The position numbers and the translations under genes are program-made. From Trifolium pratense (taxonomy: Eukaryota > Streptophyta > Magnoliopsida > Fabales > Fabaceae): a DNA stretch of 64,000 bases. Positions 13,376-22,998 of the stretch are shown in pieces. The notes beneath the pieces were generated by a model, which had not been told where the DNA came from, made no database searches, and was given only the letters and a program-made list of their open reading frames with translations. Every line of letters begins with the position of its first letter. The stretch's first letter is position 1. The stretch lies in contig NC_060059.1 of NCBI RefSeq assembly GCF_020283565.1, positions 15,507,501 through 15,571,500 of the forward strand, given 5' to 3'.

Positions 13376-13406
13376 GACCCGTGCACCGCACGGGTCGATG
13401 TTCTAG
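13376..13406 (+). mobile_element. Helitron 3' terminus: hairpin plus CTAG
   Basis: A perfect 9-bp stem (13376-13384 with 13388-13396, loop ACC) is followed seven bases later by CTAG at 13403-13406 and then T. This is the canonical Helitron 3' end: a GC-rich hairpin, then CTRR, inserted before T. It lies about 120 bases after the helicase remnant and in the same orientation, so both belong to one element. The 5' end was not located. Confidence 0.8.
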
Positions 13407-13419
13407 TTTGTATTATAAA

Positions 13420-13745
13420 ATGGTTTTATGTGTTTACTGAAACAAATATTGTGTTTTTATGGTTTTAAAAATCCTGAAAACCATTATGCTGGTTAAATGG
13501 TTTCAGATAGTTACACACTGAAACCATGTGTATTGTAAAATAGTTTTACACTAAATGGTTTAATGATTTTAAATACTAGTTATTACTGAAACCATAAGTT
13601 TGGTTTAATGATTTTGATAGTTTTCTATGCGAAACCAAAATAATTGCATAATGGTTTTGTAATCAAACAAAAAACCAATGGTTTCGTCTAATGATTTATG
13701 TTAATTGTAATAAATTAAACCATAATTACAGTACATGTTTTAGTA
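13420..13745. repeat. Cluster of short 'atggtttt/aaaccat' repeats
   Basis: More than a dozen copies of 'atggttt' or its complement 'aaaccat' are scattered in both orientations. Such clusters are typical of subterminal repeats of DNA transposons, but no terminal inverted repeat was identified here, so no element is named. Confidence 0.4.
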
Positions 13746-13772
13746 TGTAATTTTAAATTAAAATATGACTAT

Positions 13773-14173
13773 GGCTCTGTTTGGTAACACAAATAAGCTA
13801 GCTTATAGCTTATTATATGAGCTTATAAGCTTGTTTCAAAAAATTAGAGGTGTTTGGTAACAAGCTTTTGGTACTAGCTTATAGCTTTTTTTCAGATGCT
13901 ATTTCAAGTAGCATTTGAGCTTATAGCTTATAGCTTTTTACACTTTATTCCATTTTTACCCTTTAATTTAATAACTACCCACTCTAAAAAATAAACTACC
14001 CACTATCAATTATGTAATTTTATATTTAATAACCACTTTAAAAGCTAATTTTACCAAACACTTTAATTTCAATAAGCTAGCTTTTCAGCTATCAGCTATA
14101 AGCTAGCTTTTCAGCTATCAGCTAGCTTATCAGCTATCAGCTAGCTTATAGCTTATTTTTACCAAACAGACCC
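13773..14173. mobile_element. MITE with 'tgtttggtaa' inverted ends
   Basis: The left end 'ggctctgtttggtaa' and right end 'ttaccaaacagaccc' are near-perfect inverted repeats 401 bp apart. The interior is non-coding and full of 'agcttatagc' and 'tcagctatcag' words. This is a non-autonomous DNA transposon of a type abundant in plants, possibly hAT-related. The target duplication is not clear (CTAT flanks both sides in one reading), so the superfamily is left open. Confidence 0.65.
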
Positions 14174-14254
14174 TATATAATCATCCAACACAATTAATTG
14201 AAAATATATTCTTATAATACGTACTTCAAAGGAACAAAACTTATTATTTAATTG

Positions 14255-14525
14255 GAAATGAGGGGCGCGTTAGAAATTTGGGGATGCGCTAGAAATCTGG
14301 AGGAGGAAAAAAAAAACTGGACGTGCGCTAGAAATTTGAGGGAGGAAAAAAACTGGGGGGCTCGTAAGAAATCTAGGGGAGAAAAGGAAAAAAATTGGGG
14401 GGTGCCCTAAGCAAATTGGGGGCGCACGAGTAATTAGGTATCATATGGGGGGTGCATAGTAAATTGGGGGCGCGCGAGTAATGGGGTAGCATATGGGGGT
14501 GCATGGAGTAAATGTGGGGTGCGTT
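14255..14525 (+). repeat. G-rich degenerate tandem repeat
   Basis: Repeated phrases 'gcgctagaaatctgg', 'gaggaaaaaaactgggggg' and 'gggggtgcatagtaaattggggg' follow each other about every 30-60 bases. Several runs of five or six G on one strand give it a strong strand asymmetry. No coding potential is seen. From here to about 15600 the DNA is AT-rich and holds only a diffuse 'agtccctaaaaa' repeat near 15000. Confidence 0.5.
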
Positions 14526-15627
14526 GTGTAATTTTCATTGTTTATGCATGGTGCATGAGGAAGAAGCTTATGCAACATAACCACACCCGTAATCAACAAT
14601 GGATGACGGTATAAGATAGATACTCACGACATAAGATGGTATGGATTTGAACATTGATTTTATCATGATATCCTTACAAGATTTGGACAAATTTTTAGCA
14701 TTTTGTGAGTTTTTTCTCTTCCAAAATTTATTAATAAAGGAAAATGTTAATTAGTACTCTGGAACACTAGTTAAGGAACATCAATATAGTAAAAATATCT
14801 TGAAACTTGTGTAGTCAAAATTGGTAAAATATTAAAAGTCATATATTTCCAATATAAAACATTTTTTATATCCTTAACTAGTGTTCGTGACTCTATTTAG
14901 CATGACCCTTTAATAAAAGTGAATGTTACTTTTGTGTTGTGCTAAAACCATTGAAGTAAGCTTATATATGTTTGTGCCAGGTTAAATGATTAAGTTTTTA
15001 GTCCCTAAAAAATTATCAAATTGTTTGTTGTCCTTATAAAAATAATTGACGTATTTTCAATCCTACAAAAAATTTATGCATGCAGTTTTAATCTATATTG
15101 TTAAACAAATGCGTATTTTTGATTTTGAGTAATTATTTTGTAGCCATGTTTAGACGTTATAAAAATTTCCTCAAAAAAACAATTAAAAATTTGATTTTTA
15201 TGTGATTTTTGTCACTTTCACTTATATCTTTTAAAATTTTAAAAATTCATATTTAATCCTTTTCATTTTAAAAAATTCTAAAATTTTGTAAAGAAACACT
15301 TAGTATACTAAACATCCTAGTAAAAAAATATATTTTTTAAAAGTTTAAAGATAATTAAGCAATGTTTAAAATTATGAAAAATAGTAAGGACTAAAATTAC
15401 ATGTATAGAAATTTTTAGGGTTAAATAAAGTTCCTATAAATATCTCAAATTTTATTTTAATACCTATAAAAATTTTCAGCAACATTTAATCCCTCAAATA
15501 TTTTCTATCACAACTTTTAATCCATACTTTTAATCAAACATGTACAACTGCTAAGAACACCGAGAACCTGACTCAACTGCTAAGAACGTGTTTTCTTAAA
15601 CCCAACATAAGTCCAACCACTACAATG

Positions 15628-15752
15628 GTTCGCTGGAATGCACATGGTGGTATCGGGATGATTCTGAATGTTGATAGGAGTAGCATTGGCAATCCAGGTA
15701 TCTCTGGCTTCGGAGGTTTGATTCGGAACTTTGACGGGGCGTGGGTGCACGG
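15628..15752 (+). pseudogene. LINE RNase H domain, N-terminal half
   Basis: The frame encodes the start of a plant LINE-type RNase H: 'LNVDRSSIGNPG' with the first catalytic Asp, then 'GFGGLIRNFDGAWVHG'. The domain breaks off at CACGG (15748-15752) and resumes at 17748 after a 1990-bp insertion. The two halves are collinear, so they were one domain before the insertion. Confidence 0.8.
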
Positions 15753-15964
15753 TGTTGATTCCGAGGTTCAAAAATCGTTAAAAATAATTTTCAGTCATCG
15801 AAGAGATTACTGGATTGAGTCGCGGGTCGATACGCTCTCTTTAAGACGTTTCGCGGCACTGCCCAAAATTGTGCAAGGCAGACAATCAACCACGAAGTCC
15901 CCAGGATAAAACAGCCCAGTTCTACTAATACCGATAAATACTGCACTGTATATATCGGGCAAGA

Positions 15965-16160
15965 ATTACACCCTCAAATATGGTACTAAAACCATTGCGC
16001 TATGGTTTTAAGTCCATTCTAATATGGTACTATGACCATTCTAATATGGTACTGAGACCACTCTCTTATGGTACTTGTACCATTCTTAAATCAAAGGGAT
16101 TATGATACTATGACCATTCTTAACTTGAAGGAACTATGATATTATGATCACTCTCAAAAC
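15965..16160 (+). repeat. 'atggtac(t)' short repeat cluster
   Basis: At least six copies of 'atggtac' or 'atgatact' alternate with 'gaccatt' or 'gaccact' words. They may be subterminal repeats of the DNA transposon whose other end is at 17150, but this link is inference. Confidence 0.4.
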
Positions 16161-16924
16161 AAATGAATACTAATAATATAATTAGTATCGCACAACACAT
16201 AAAATAAACATATTCATCTCTAAACAATTAGGAACACAGTTATTATGACTCTTCCTAACTCGCATAACCAAATAGAGAAACCAATTAATAATCTATCTAA
16301 TTTGTTCAGTATAATTCTAATTTATAATATCTGTCTAACTGGTTCATTCTAAGTTTTGATAAATATTGCATAATTCCATGTTAATATATAATTGATAATG
16401 CTAGTGCACTTGGTAAGATTTTATCAAAAAGAAATTGCGTGACAATCCACCATGATTATTCCACTACGCTGTTTATGGAAACTTCGTAGCATTGATCACC
16501 TGTTAATTATTATAGAAGATGGCTCAAGGCTTGATCCTGGTTGTTATGTATTCCATTTCGCTCTGATGTATAATATATTATAGGTTGTACATTATGACAG
16601 TTTATTCAAGATTTTGTCAAGATTATGTATTGCCCGGCAAATTATCTTGTAATTGTACTATGTCGTACAAAAGTTATTCTGTAATTTTAATGTTTCCCGA
16701 TTCAGTTATGTATGCTCCTATTGATATTCTAGATAAATCAATATGGGGTGTTATATAGGATGTTTTGAATTGTAATGACTTGTATTTTGCTTGAATGTAA
16801 TTGTATTTTGGTTGAATGTTGAATTGTAATGCTATTTTGGTTTTTTTTAATTACAAAATAAGATTTAAACTATAAAAAAAAAAACGCAGGATTTTGAAAG
16901 AAAAAAAAATTAAATAAAGTTATT

Positions 16925-17150
16925 ATTTCACATCTGGTGACTTGGTCAGATGTAAAAGGTTCAATTTAATTAAAAAAAAAAATTGGTCAGCTGAAACACG
17001 AGAACAGAGGTAAAAGGGGGTAATTTTACATCTGGCGAATGTCAGATGTAAAAAGCGTAAACTTACTACTTCTTGTACGTCTACCTCTGACTGGGGTCAG
17101 ATGTAAAATGGGGTTTTGGCCAGATATAAAAAGTATTTTCTGTACTAGTG
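16925..17150 (-). mobile_element. CACTA-type transposon end with subterminal repeats
   Basis: On the minus strand the segment begins at 17150 with 'cactagtacagaaaatac', a CACTA-like terminus. It is followed by six or so copies of 'catctg(g/a)' and 'cagatgt' in both orientations, as expected of subterminal transposase-binding repeats. No matching opposite terminus was found inside the host insertion. The element is either truncated or its other end is diverged. Confidence 0.5.
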
Positions 17151-17747
17151 ACTTGAGTATGGTAAATATATTTAGCTTCACTAGGAACCTAAAATATACG
17201 CTAGTGAGAACTCTAATTGAATTGCACTATCCATGATATATAGGAAATTTAACAGACACAAATAGTTTCTAGAAAACTTCATTATAACCGAGAACAATAT
17301 AAGTGCTAATTCAATTTCTTTTCAACCGCACAATGCATTAAGGAAGACTTAAACACAGCTTACCGAGAATAAACCTCTGCATGTTAACCAACAACTTCCT
17401 CAGCCATACACACGGAACCTTAGTCACAAGAATGTGATTGCAAAGCAAAGAGAAGGACATGGCATGTACGAGTGAGAGTGTTAATTAAAGTTTTTAATGT
17501 ATGCTGCCGTCTCTCACTAGGGTTTATTTCTTAAGAGACTTATCACTTATATAGCAAAGAAAAATAACTAATGTTATATAATAGGAACACATGCTTGACC
17601 TTTTCTACTACTATTCCTATTATTATTTTTATACTCAAAATACACACTAGTATATAATACATACTAGTATGTTCTTGTACCCGATTTGGGACTCAAACAT
17701 TTTTATTTTCAATTCACACATAATGTGCTCTTTGTTCCAACACACGG

Positions 17748-18083
17748 TTTTGCTGGAAATATAGGCTTTTCGAATATCCTTCATGCGGAATTATTGGCAG
17801 TGTACCATGGTTTAGTTTTGGCGTGGGAGCTGGACATTAAGGATTTGTGGTGCTATTCTGACTCCAAAATCGTGATTAAGCTGTTATCTAATCATGTAAA
17901 TGAGTGGCACCACTATGCAGCGATTATCTATAACATAAAAGATCTTCTCACTAGAAACTGAAGGGTTAGGTTGTTGCATACTCTTCGGGAGGGGAACACT
18001 TGTGCAGATTTCTTGGCCAAGTTTGGAGCTCGCAACCCTGAAGCTTATTCTCCTATAGCTGTTCCGCCGGATGGAATGAGTCT
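17748..18083 (+). pseudogene. LINE RNase H domain, C-terminal half
   Basis: This is the continuation of the domain at 15628-15752: 'ILHAELLAVYHGL' with the catalytic Glu, 'CYSDSKIVIKLL' with the second Asp, an in-frame stop at 17959, then 'HTLREGNTCADFLAKFGA' in the same frame with the final Asp. The coding frame ends around 'PPDGMSLL' at about 18080, where it abruptly joins DNA matching the inverted copy of the ELF9-like exon. It is dead: internal stop, split, and cut at the right. Confidence 0.8.
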
Positions 18084-18094
18084 TCTCCGAGAAC

Positions 18095-18099
18095 ATACC
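18095..18099. repeat. Target site duplication ATACC (left)
   Basis: The five bases ATACC immediately left of the left LTR equal the five bases at 29366-29370 right of the right LTR. Removing the element and one copy restores a sequence collinear with the complement of 44085-44125. Confidence 0.9.
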
Positions 18100-18548
18100 T
18101 GATCTTAACTGTTGATCAGAACAGGTGGAAGGCCAGCTGGAAGTCCGTTGAGCAGATGATAGGGCAGCAGGTCCGAGCAGATGGTCCACGGAGGGGGGGG
18201 TTGTACCTGCAGGTGCTCCGATGCTTAAGTCAGTAAGAGAGCAAGAGGTACTTAGAGAGAAGTTAGAGAGAGATAGAGATTGTAGTAATGAATAGTGTCT
18301 ACCTTGCTCTCCCAAGAGGGAGAGTATTTATAGCCCCCAGCTCTGGGCCAAAGGTCCTCTTAGTGGGCTGGACTAGCCAAGGCCCATTAAGAGGGACTGC
18401 CAAGATATTACCCTTAGATAGTGGGTGTGGATAGCAATTTTACCCTATCTTGGTTGAGAGGTTGTGTCATGCTGACATGGAGGTGATTGGACAAGCCACG
18501 TGGACTTGAGAGGGTCTAGGTGGACTAGCATTAGTCCAGTCCAGAACA
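18100..18548 (-). repeat. 3' LTR of the gypsy element
   Basis: Ends are TG...CA when read on the minus strand (TGTTCTGG...AAGATCA). I see no difference from the LTR at 28917-29365, including a run of eight G. In element orientation this is the downstream LTR. Confidence 0.92.
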
Positions 18549-18619
18549 GGAGCCCCCCAAGTCGTTGCTCCTAGTCATAGGAGTGATGACTTTAGATGTG
18601 TGCCCAAATGTAGAAGAAA

Positions 18620-18965
18620 ATCTCCTTGCAACCTCTCTTGAACAGAGTAGATGAGGAAGTTGCTCATCTAGACCTTGCTCGTAGCAAGTGTTTGCTCGAA
18701 TTGATTTTTCGAGGAGGTTGGTATCTTGCTCGTAATCATGGTTACGAGGAGGTGTGTGTTGCTCGTATCTCCTACGAGGAGATATTTATGAAAGACCAAG
18801 TGGTTGCTCGTTGTTACGACGAGGAGGTAACAACGAGGAGCATATGTTGCTCGTATCTCCTACGAGGCGATATTTATACACGGGCAAATAGTTGCTCGTT
18901 GTTGAGACGAGGAGGTATCATTGAGGAGCATATGTTGCTCGCTATTCTGATGAAGAAGTTAGCAC
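18620..18965 (+). repeat. Internal tandem repeat, about 105 bp unit
   Basis: Copies of 'gttgctcgtatctcctacgag' and 'gttgctcgttgtta/gagacgaggaggta' alternate, with units of roughly 100 bases near 18759-18850 and 18850-18950. It lies between the 3' LTR and the additional ORF. The frame open through it encodes only repeated Cys/Arg/Glu-rich peptide, so no gene is called. Confidence 0.6.
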
Positions 18966-19133
18966 CGAGGAGGTCTTCCTTGTGAAGTGCAGCTTTTTCT
19001 TGAAGGTTTGCTCGGGTGTGATTCGAGCAGCTTTTTGTTGGGGATGTGAAAGGGTGCATTTACTGCTTTGATTTTTACGAGGGGGTGTAATGACCCTTGG
19101 ATCAAGGTGTCTCTTCATTTTCCTGGCTTGTTC

Positions 19134-19141
19134 TATAAATA
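19134..19141 (+). promoter_or_regulatory. TATA box of the additional antisense gene
   Basis: TATAAATA on the plus strand is followed about 30 bases later by a C/T-rich start region ('tcattctcacttttcact'). A probable 5' UTR exon ends at 19261 (G|GTAATT), with the next exon starting at 19858, nine bases before the ATG at 19867. This suggests the extra gene is transcribed from its own promoter rather than from the LTR. Confidence 0.6.
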
Positions 19142-19359
19142 TGGGAGAGTGAATTTCATTCTCACTTTTCACTCTCTCTCTTCACTTGTGATTCCTGAAA
19201 GTTTTCTCTGAAGTTCAAACGTCCTAGTCACGTCATTCTTCAGATTTCCCTCATATTCAAGGTAATTTTTCTAAATTTTACTGCTTTAGATCCATCTTTT
19301 GCTGTTCTTGCCCAGTTTTGGGCGTTTTTTACATGAAGAATGTATGAATGTATGAATGT

Positions 19360-19705
19360 GCCGGGCACTATATGTATTTAGAGCCGGGCACCATTTAAAT
19401 TTAGAGCCGGGGAGTTAGTCCCCTTTGAAACTTTAAGTTAGATGACTAGTGACGGGGAGCCTATCTCCTCGTCTCAATTTTTAGACAGTTTGTTTGCTAG
19501 TACCGGGGAGTCTATCTCCCCGTTTGAAACTTTAGTCAATTGATTTTGTGGCCGGGGAGGATATTTCCTCCCTTTTTAACTTAGAAAATTTCTCCATGAA
19601 ATTCGTTGTTTGAATCTCGTACCGGGGAGGTTATCTCCTCGTCTTTCCCTTAGGAATTAATTGTTTGAATCTCGGGCCGGGGAGCTTATCTCCCCGGCTC
19701 TATTT
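19360..19705 (+). repeat. 'ccggggag...ctccccg' repeat array in 5' UTR intron
   Basis: Seven or so copies of 'gccggggag(c/t)(t/c)tatctcc(c/t)cg' recur every 50-70 bases, separated by 'ttgaatctcg' and 'aacttagaaaatt' spacers. Each unit is a small inverted repeat. The array falls inside the predicted 5' UTR intron of the additional gene and has relatives at 22080-22510. Confidence 0.6.
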
Positions 19706-19866
19706 AAGTCACCCTCCTCGGTTATTTTTGATTTGCCATTTGAAAAGGGCTTTTGGTCGAGGGCAGCGTCCTCGTCCTATCCTGCGCCCTTTCACTTGAA
19801 TTGCAGTGAAAGGGTGGATTTGTTCGTCGAATTCACTTTGTTTTTGCTGCATTTCAGGTTGTAAAA

Positions 19867-21893
19867 ATGTCAGAAGCCGAGGAGGTCGTGGAGACGCATG
19901 TTGTGGAGAAGCATGCTCTGGTTGACTGTATAACCGATCCTGCATTGGATTGGGTTGCTCCTGAGCCCCGGGGAATAGCCTCGACGCTCAACTCTCGGGA
20001 CCCAAGAGTGTTCCTGACTGTCGAGCAGGAGAGGGGGGACGGGCACCAAAATTGGTCGACCCGTATACCCGGGGAGGATGAACGGGTGTGCTCGTCCTTT
20101 GGTGGACTTGACTTCGCAATGTACGAGTTTGTTTTTAAGGAGATGGGGCTCAGGTTGCCGTTCAGCCCCTTTGCGGCCAGCGTGCTTAAAGCGTTGCAGG
20201 TGGCTCCGTCACAGCTGCATCCAAATTCTTGGTCGTTCATCATGGGGTTCGAGCACCTCTGCTCGTATAGGGATGTTCGTCCCACTCTTCCCCTTTTCTT
20301 CAGAATATTTAAAATCCAACGCAAGCCGACGAGGGATGCCGGGCAAGAACCTCGCCAGAATTGGGTTTCTCTAAAGCATCACGAGGATGTTAAACTTTTC
20401 AAGATGTTCGTGGACTCCATCAAAGACTTCAAAGGGAGGTACTTTGTGGTCCGTCCGGAATCGGAATCTGCCCGGGAGAGTTTGTTAGAATGGGCAGAAG
20501 ATAGGGACGAGCAGGGTGTTGCTCGGAAGGATGACAACGGGCAACCTATACTCCGAGCAGTCCCTAAGTTCCCATTAAGTTGGTCGTATGACCATTTTCA
20601 AAAGGAACCAAAGGAGTATACTTCCGGGGACGCGGATTTGTCTCCCGAGGAGATGGCTGCTTTTGAGGATTTAAAGGCGTTTGTGGCCGGTTTTACTCCG
20701 GGCATCTGGACGACTCGTAGGGGAGTCATAATAAGAGACGAGCATGGGAAGGCGAAGGTGTCTCCCCGCTTTATAAATACTAGAACCCTCCTTAAGTGTA
20801 AGAATGCCGGGGAGGTTAGGCTGTGCTTGGGTATTGCTTCTTTTCTATTTTTAACTTAGAAAAATTTTTTGCTTTTGTATGCATTCTTCGTTTTTATTAA
20901 CCTGCTCGTTGTTTATTTGCAGACGAAATGGAGAGCATTGCTGAGCGCATGTTGAAGGCCAAGCAAGATGAAAGGGCGAGCAAGGCTGCTCGGGGAAAGA
21001 AGAAGGTTGTTGCTAGAGCTTCCCAGGAAGTGAGGCCGGGGACCCCTTCCGTGCAGGTTATTGGGTCCTCGGGTGTTGGTACGGGCACCCCTACCTCAGC
21101 TCCCCGGCCTCCTCCAGCGAAGAGGACAAGAGAAGAAGATCCCCCGGTTCAGGATGCGGGCATGGGAGGATGCAGCAAGTTTCCGGTTCCTCGGTGCTTT
21201 ACCGTGGACAGATTTTTTGAGAAGTATCCCCCGGAGGTCTTTGAAACTGAAAGGGCTGCCATTCTTAACCAGGAACCAGAGGCCCGTAGGGAGCAGCATG
21301 CTCGAGACATGGCTGCTATGGTGCGGATGGTCTCGAGCTCCCTTGTCCTCGGTGACGAGCGGGAGTCTTTAGTCGAGCAGCTGAACACTGCCGAGGCCCG
21401 GCACGAGCGGTCCAAAAGTCGGATCAACCAACTCAAAATTGTTGTGGAAGATCTCCGGGAGAAGCAAAAACATTGGGGTGACCAGCTGGACGAGCACCGT
21501 AAAAGGGGAGAGGATTTGGATGCTGCTCGGGCTGAAATTGAAAGGCTTAATGCTGCCATGGCGCCGGGCGAGAACGAGCACAAGGCTGCCGAGGGGTTGA
21601 CCACCCGAGCAGACTTGGTCAAGGTGATTGCTCAGCTGTCTCATGATTTTGTAGAGGGCACTGAGTACGCCTTTGAGAATGCCGTGCAGCAAATCAAGTG
21701 CCTCAATCCTGACGTGGAGCTGGTGACCCGGGGAATGCATGTGAACGGGCAGGTCAAGGATGGCCAAATTGTTATCCCGGCTGGCCTGGCCGACTCTGAT
21801 GAAGAGGGGGAAGATGCTGAGGGGGTGTTCGAGGAGGGTCATGAAGACGAGCAGGATGATGTGACTGAGCAGGAAGATAGGTGCGAGGAGTAG
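19867..21893 (+). CDS. Additional antisense ORF of a Tat/Retand element
   Basis: A retrotransposon-borne gene on the strand opposite gag-pol. Exons 19867-20797 and 20923-21893 join at a strong donor (AAGT|GTAAGA) and acceptor (TTTGCAG) and give 633 residues. Reading straight past the donor meets a stop at 20857, which supports splicing. The N-terminal half has a globular, conserved-looking block around residues 70-230 ('LPFSPFAASVLKAL', 'PLFFRIFKIQRK') that resembles the 'putative plant transposon protein' family found in gypsy elements. The second half is charged: an Ala/Arg linker, a long predicted coiled coil at about 460-560 and an acidic C-terminus. Its function in the retroelement life cycle is unknown. 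It has its own TATA box and an upstream UTR intron. Confidence 0.8.
20798..20922 (+). other. Intron of the additional antisense ORF
   Basis: 125 bases, GTAAGA...TTTGCAG, with a T-rich 3' part. It joins in phase 1 and restores the frame into the Met-Glu-Ser stretch at 20928. The alternative donor at 20813 (GAG|GTTAGG) would run into a stop within eleven codons and is rejected. Confidence 0.7.
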
Positions 21894-22079
21894 ATGTCCC
21901 CGGCCTTTCTAATGTAATTTATTTTTGTCTCTTTGATTTTTGGGGCCTTTGAGCCATGGTTTGTAATTTTGGAACAAGTGGGCTTTTGTCCCCGTTTGAT
22001 ATTTATGACAATTCCGGGCAGGTGCCCGTTTTATTTATCTATGCTTGTTTATAACTGCTCGTCCATATCTGCTCGCATG

Positions 22080-22510
22080 TATGTTGCCTCCTTTTTTAAC
22101 TTAGAAAATTTTACAAAATTTCGTTGTTTAAAATTTCAACCGGGGAGCCTCCCCGTCTTTTTAACTTAGAAAATTTTGGAGAAATTTCGTTGTTTTAAAA
22201 TTTCAACCGGGGAGCCTCCCCGTCCAAATAACTTAGAAAATTTTTACTTGAAATTTTGTTTAAAAATTTCAACCGGGGAGCCTCCCCGTCCAAATAACTT
22301 AGAAAATTTTTACTTGAAATTTTGTTTAAAAATTTCAACCGGGGAGCTTGGTCCCAATTTTTAATTTAATAATAATTAGGGCCGGGGAACTAGTCCCCTT
22401 TTCAACTTAATGAACATTCAAGCCAGGGGGTTGGTCCCCTTTTCTCAATTTAATGAAAATTAGTTGTTTAAACTTTGAGCTGGGGAGCTTATCTCCCCAG
22501 TATTAAGGTG
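22080..22510 (+). repeat. 66-bp tandem repeat with 'ccggggagcctccccg' core
   Basis: Four near-identical units of 65-68 bases (about 22092-22156, 22157-22223, 22224-22289, 22290-22355) each contain 'aacttagaaaatttt', then 'aatttcaaccggggagcctc', then 'cccgtc'. Diverged units continue to 22500. The same core occurs at 19360-19705 on the other side of the additional gene, so the repeats bracket that gene. Confidence 0.75.
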
Positions 22511-22998
22511 CTCGTCTGGAATTCGAGCAGGTTGGTGTGCTAAGTTTTGCCTGTTTATTTATGCCTGTTTTGTACAATTGTTATTCTTTTTGCATGTATG
22601 AATGCTGTGCTCGTTGTTATTTTGCTGGGGAGGTTTCCCCTGCTTGACTTTGAGCATGTTCTATTGAGGGTAGTCTCCTCTGATTTGACTTAAACAGTTT
22701 AGGGAACTGTATAAGCACTTAGAGTTGTTTCTAAGTTACGCGAATACAGGCACGCTAGTGTACCCTTTTTCGCAACCTGAACTTCCCATCGCGAGCTGGG
22801 TGCTAGGTCGTGGCACTGGTGCGAAGAGCTCGTTTCAAGAGTTATCCTCGTCTAGCAGAAGTTCTATTTCCCTTAGGTGAATTAGTTCTCCTGCCATGGT
22901 TTTAGATGAGCACGTGTGCCATGGTGCCCTCCGTTGTTTAAGGTGCTCGACTCGTTGTGTTATGAAGTGCGAGCAGCCTTTTTTGGCGTGGCAATAAC
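22511..22998. other. Spacer between the additional ORF and pol
   Basis: The two convergent genes of the element face each other across this stretch. It is rich in 'gctcg' and 'ggggag' words but contains no long repeat or frame I would call. It probably holds the 3' ends of both transcripts. Confidence 0.45.

Larger units (their letters stand above)
15753..17742 (-). mobile_element. Probable solo LTR with nested DNA transposon remnant
   Basis: The insertion splits the LINE RNase H domain. It is flanked by a 5-bp direct repeat CACGG (15748-15752 and 17743-17747). Read on the minus strand it starts TGTTGGAACA and ends GAATCAACA, that is TG...CA as LTRs require, and has a TATA-like 'ctatataagtg' near 17555. 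No gag or pol is present, so a solo LTR is the simplest reading. Within it, 16920-17150 looks like the end of a CACTA element, which would explain part of the length. A short non-autonomous retroelement is the alternative. Confidence 0.6.

Noticed and set aside
17884..18315. 143-codon minus-strand ORF, and its twin at 28893-29132
   Set aside because: Both are mostly LTR sequence; the peptide is an artefact of reading the LTR.
18620..22510. CRISPR-like regular repeats in the gypsy element
   Set aside because: The units are ordinary tandem repeats with conserved spacers inside a plant retrotransposon, not arrays with unique spacers.
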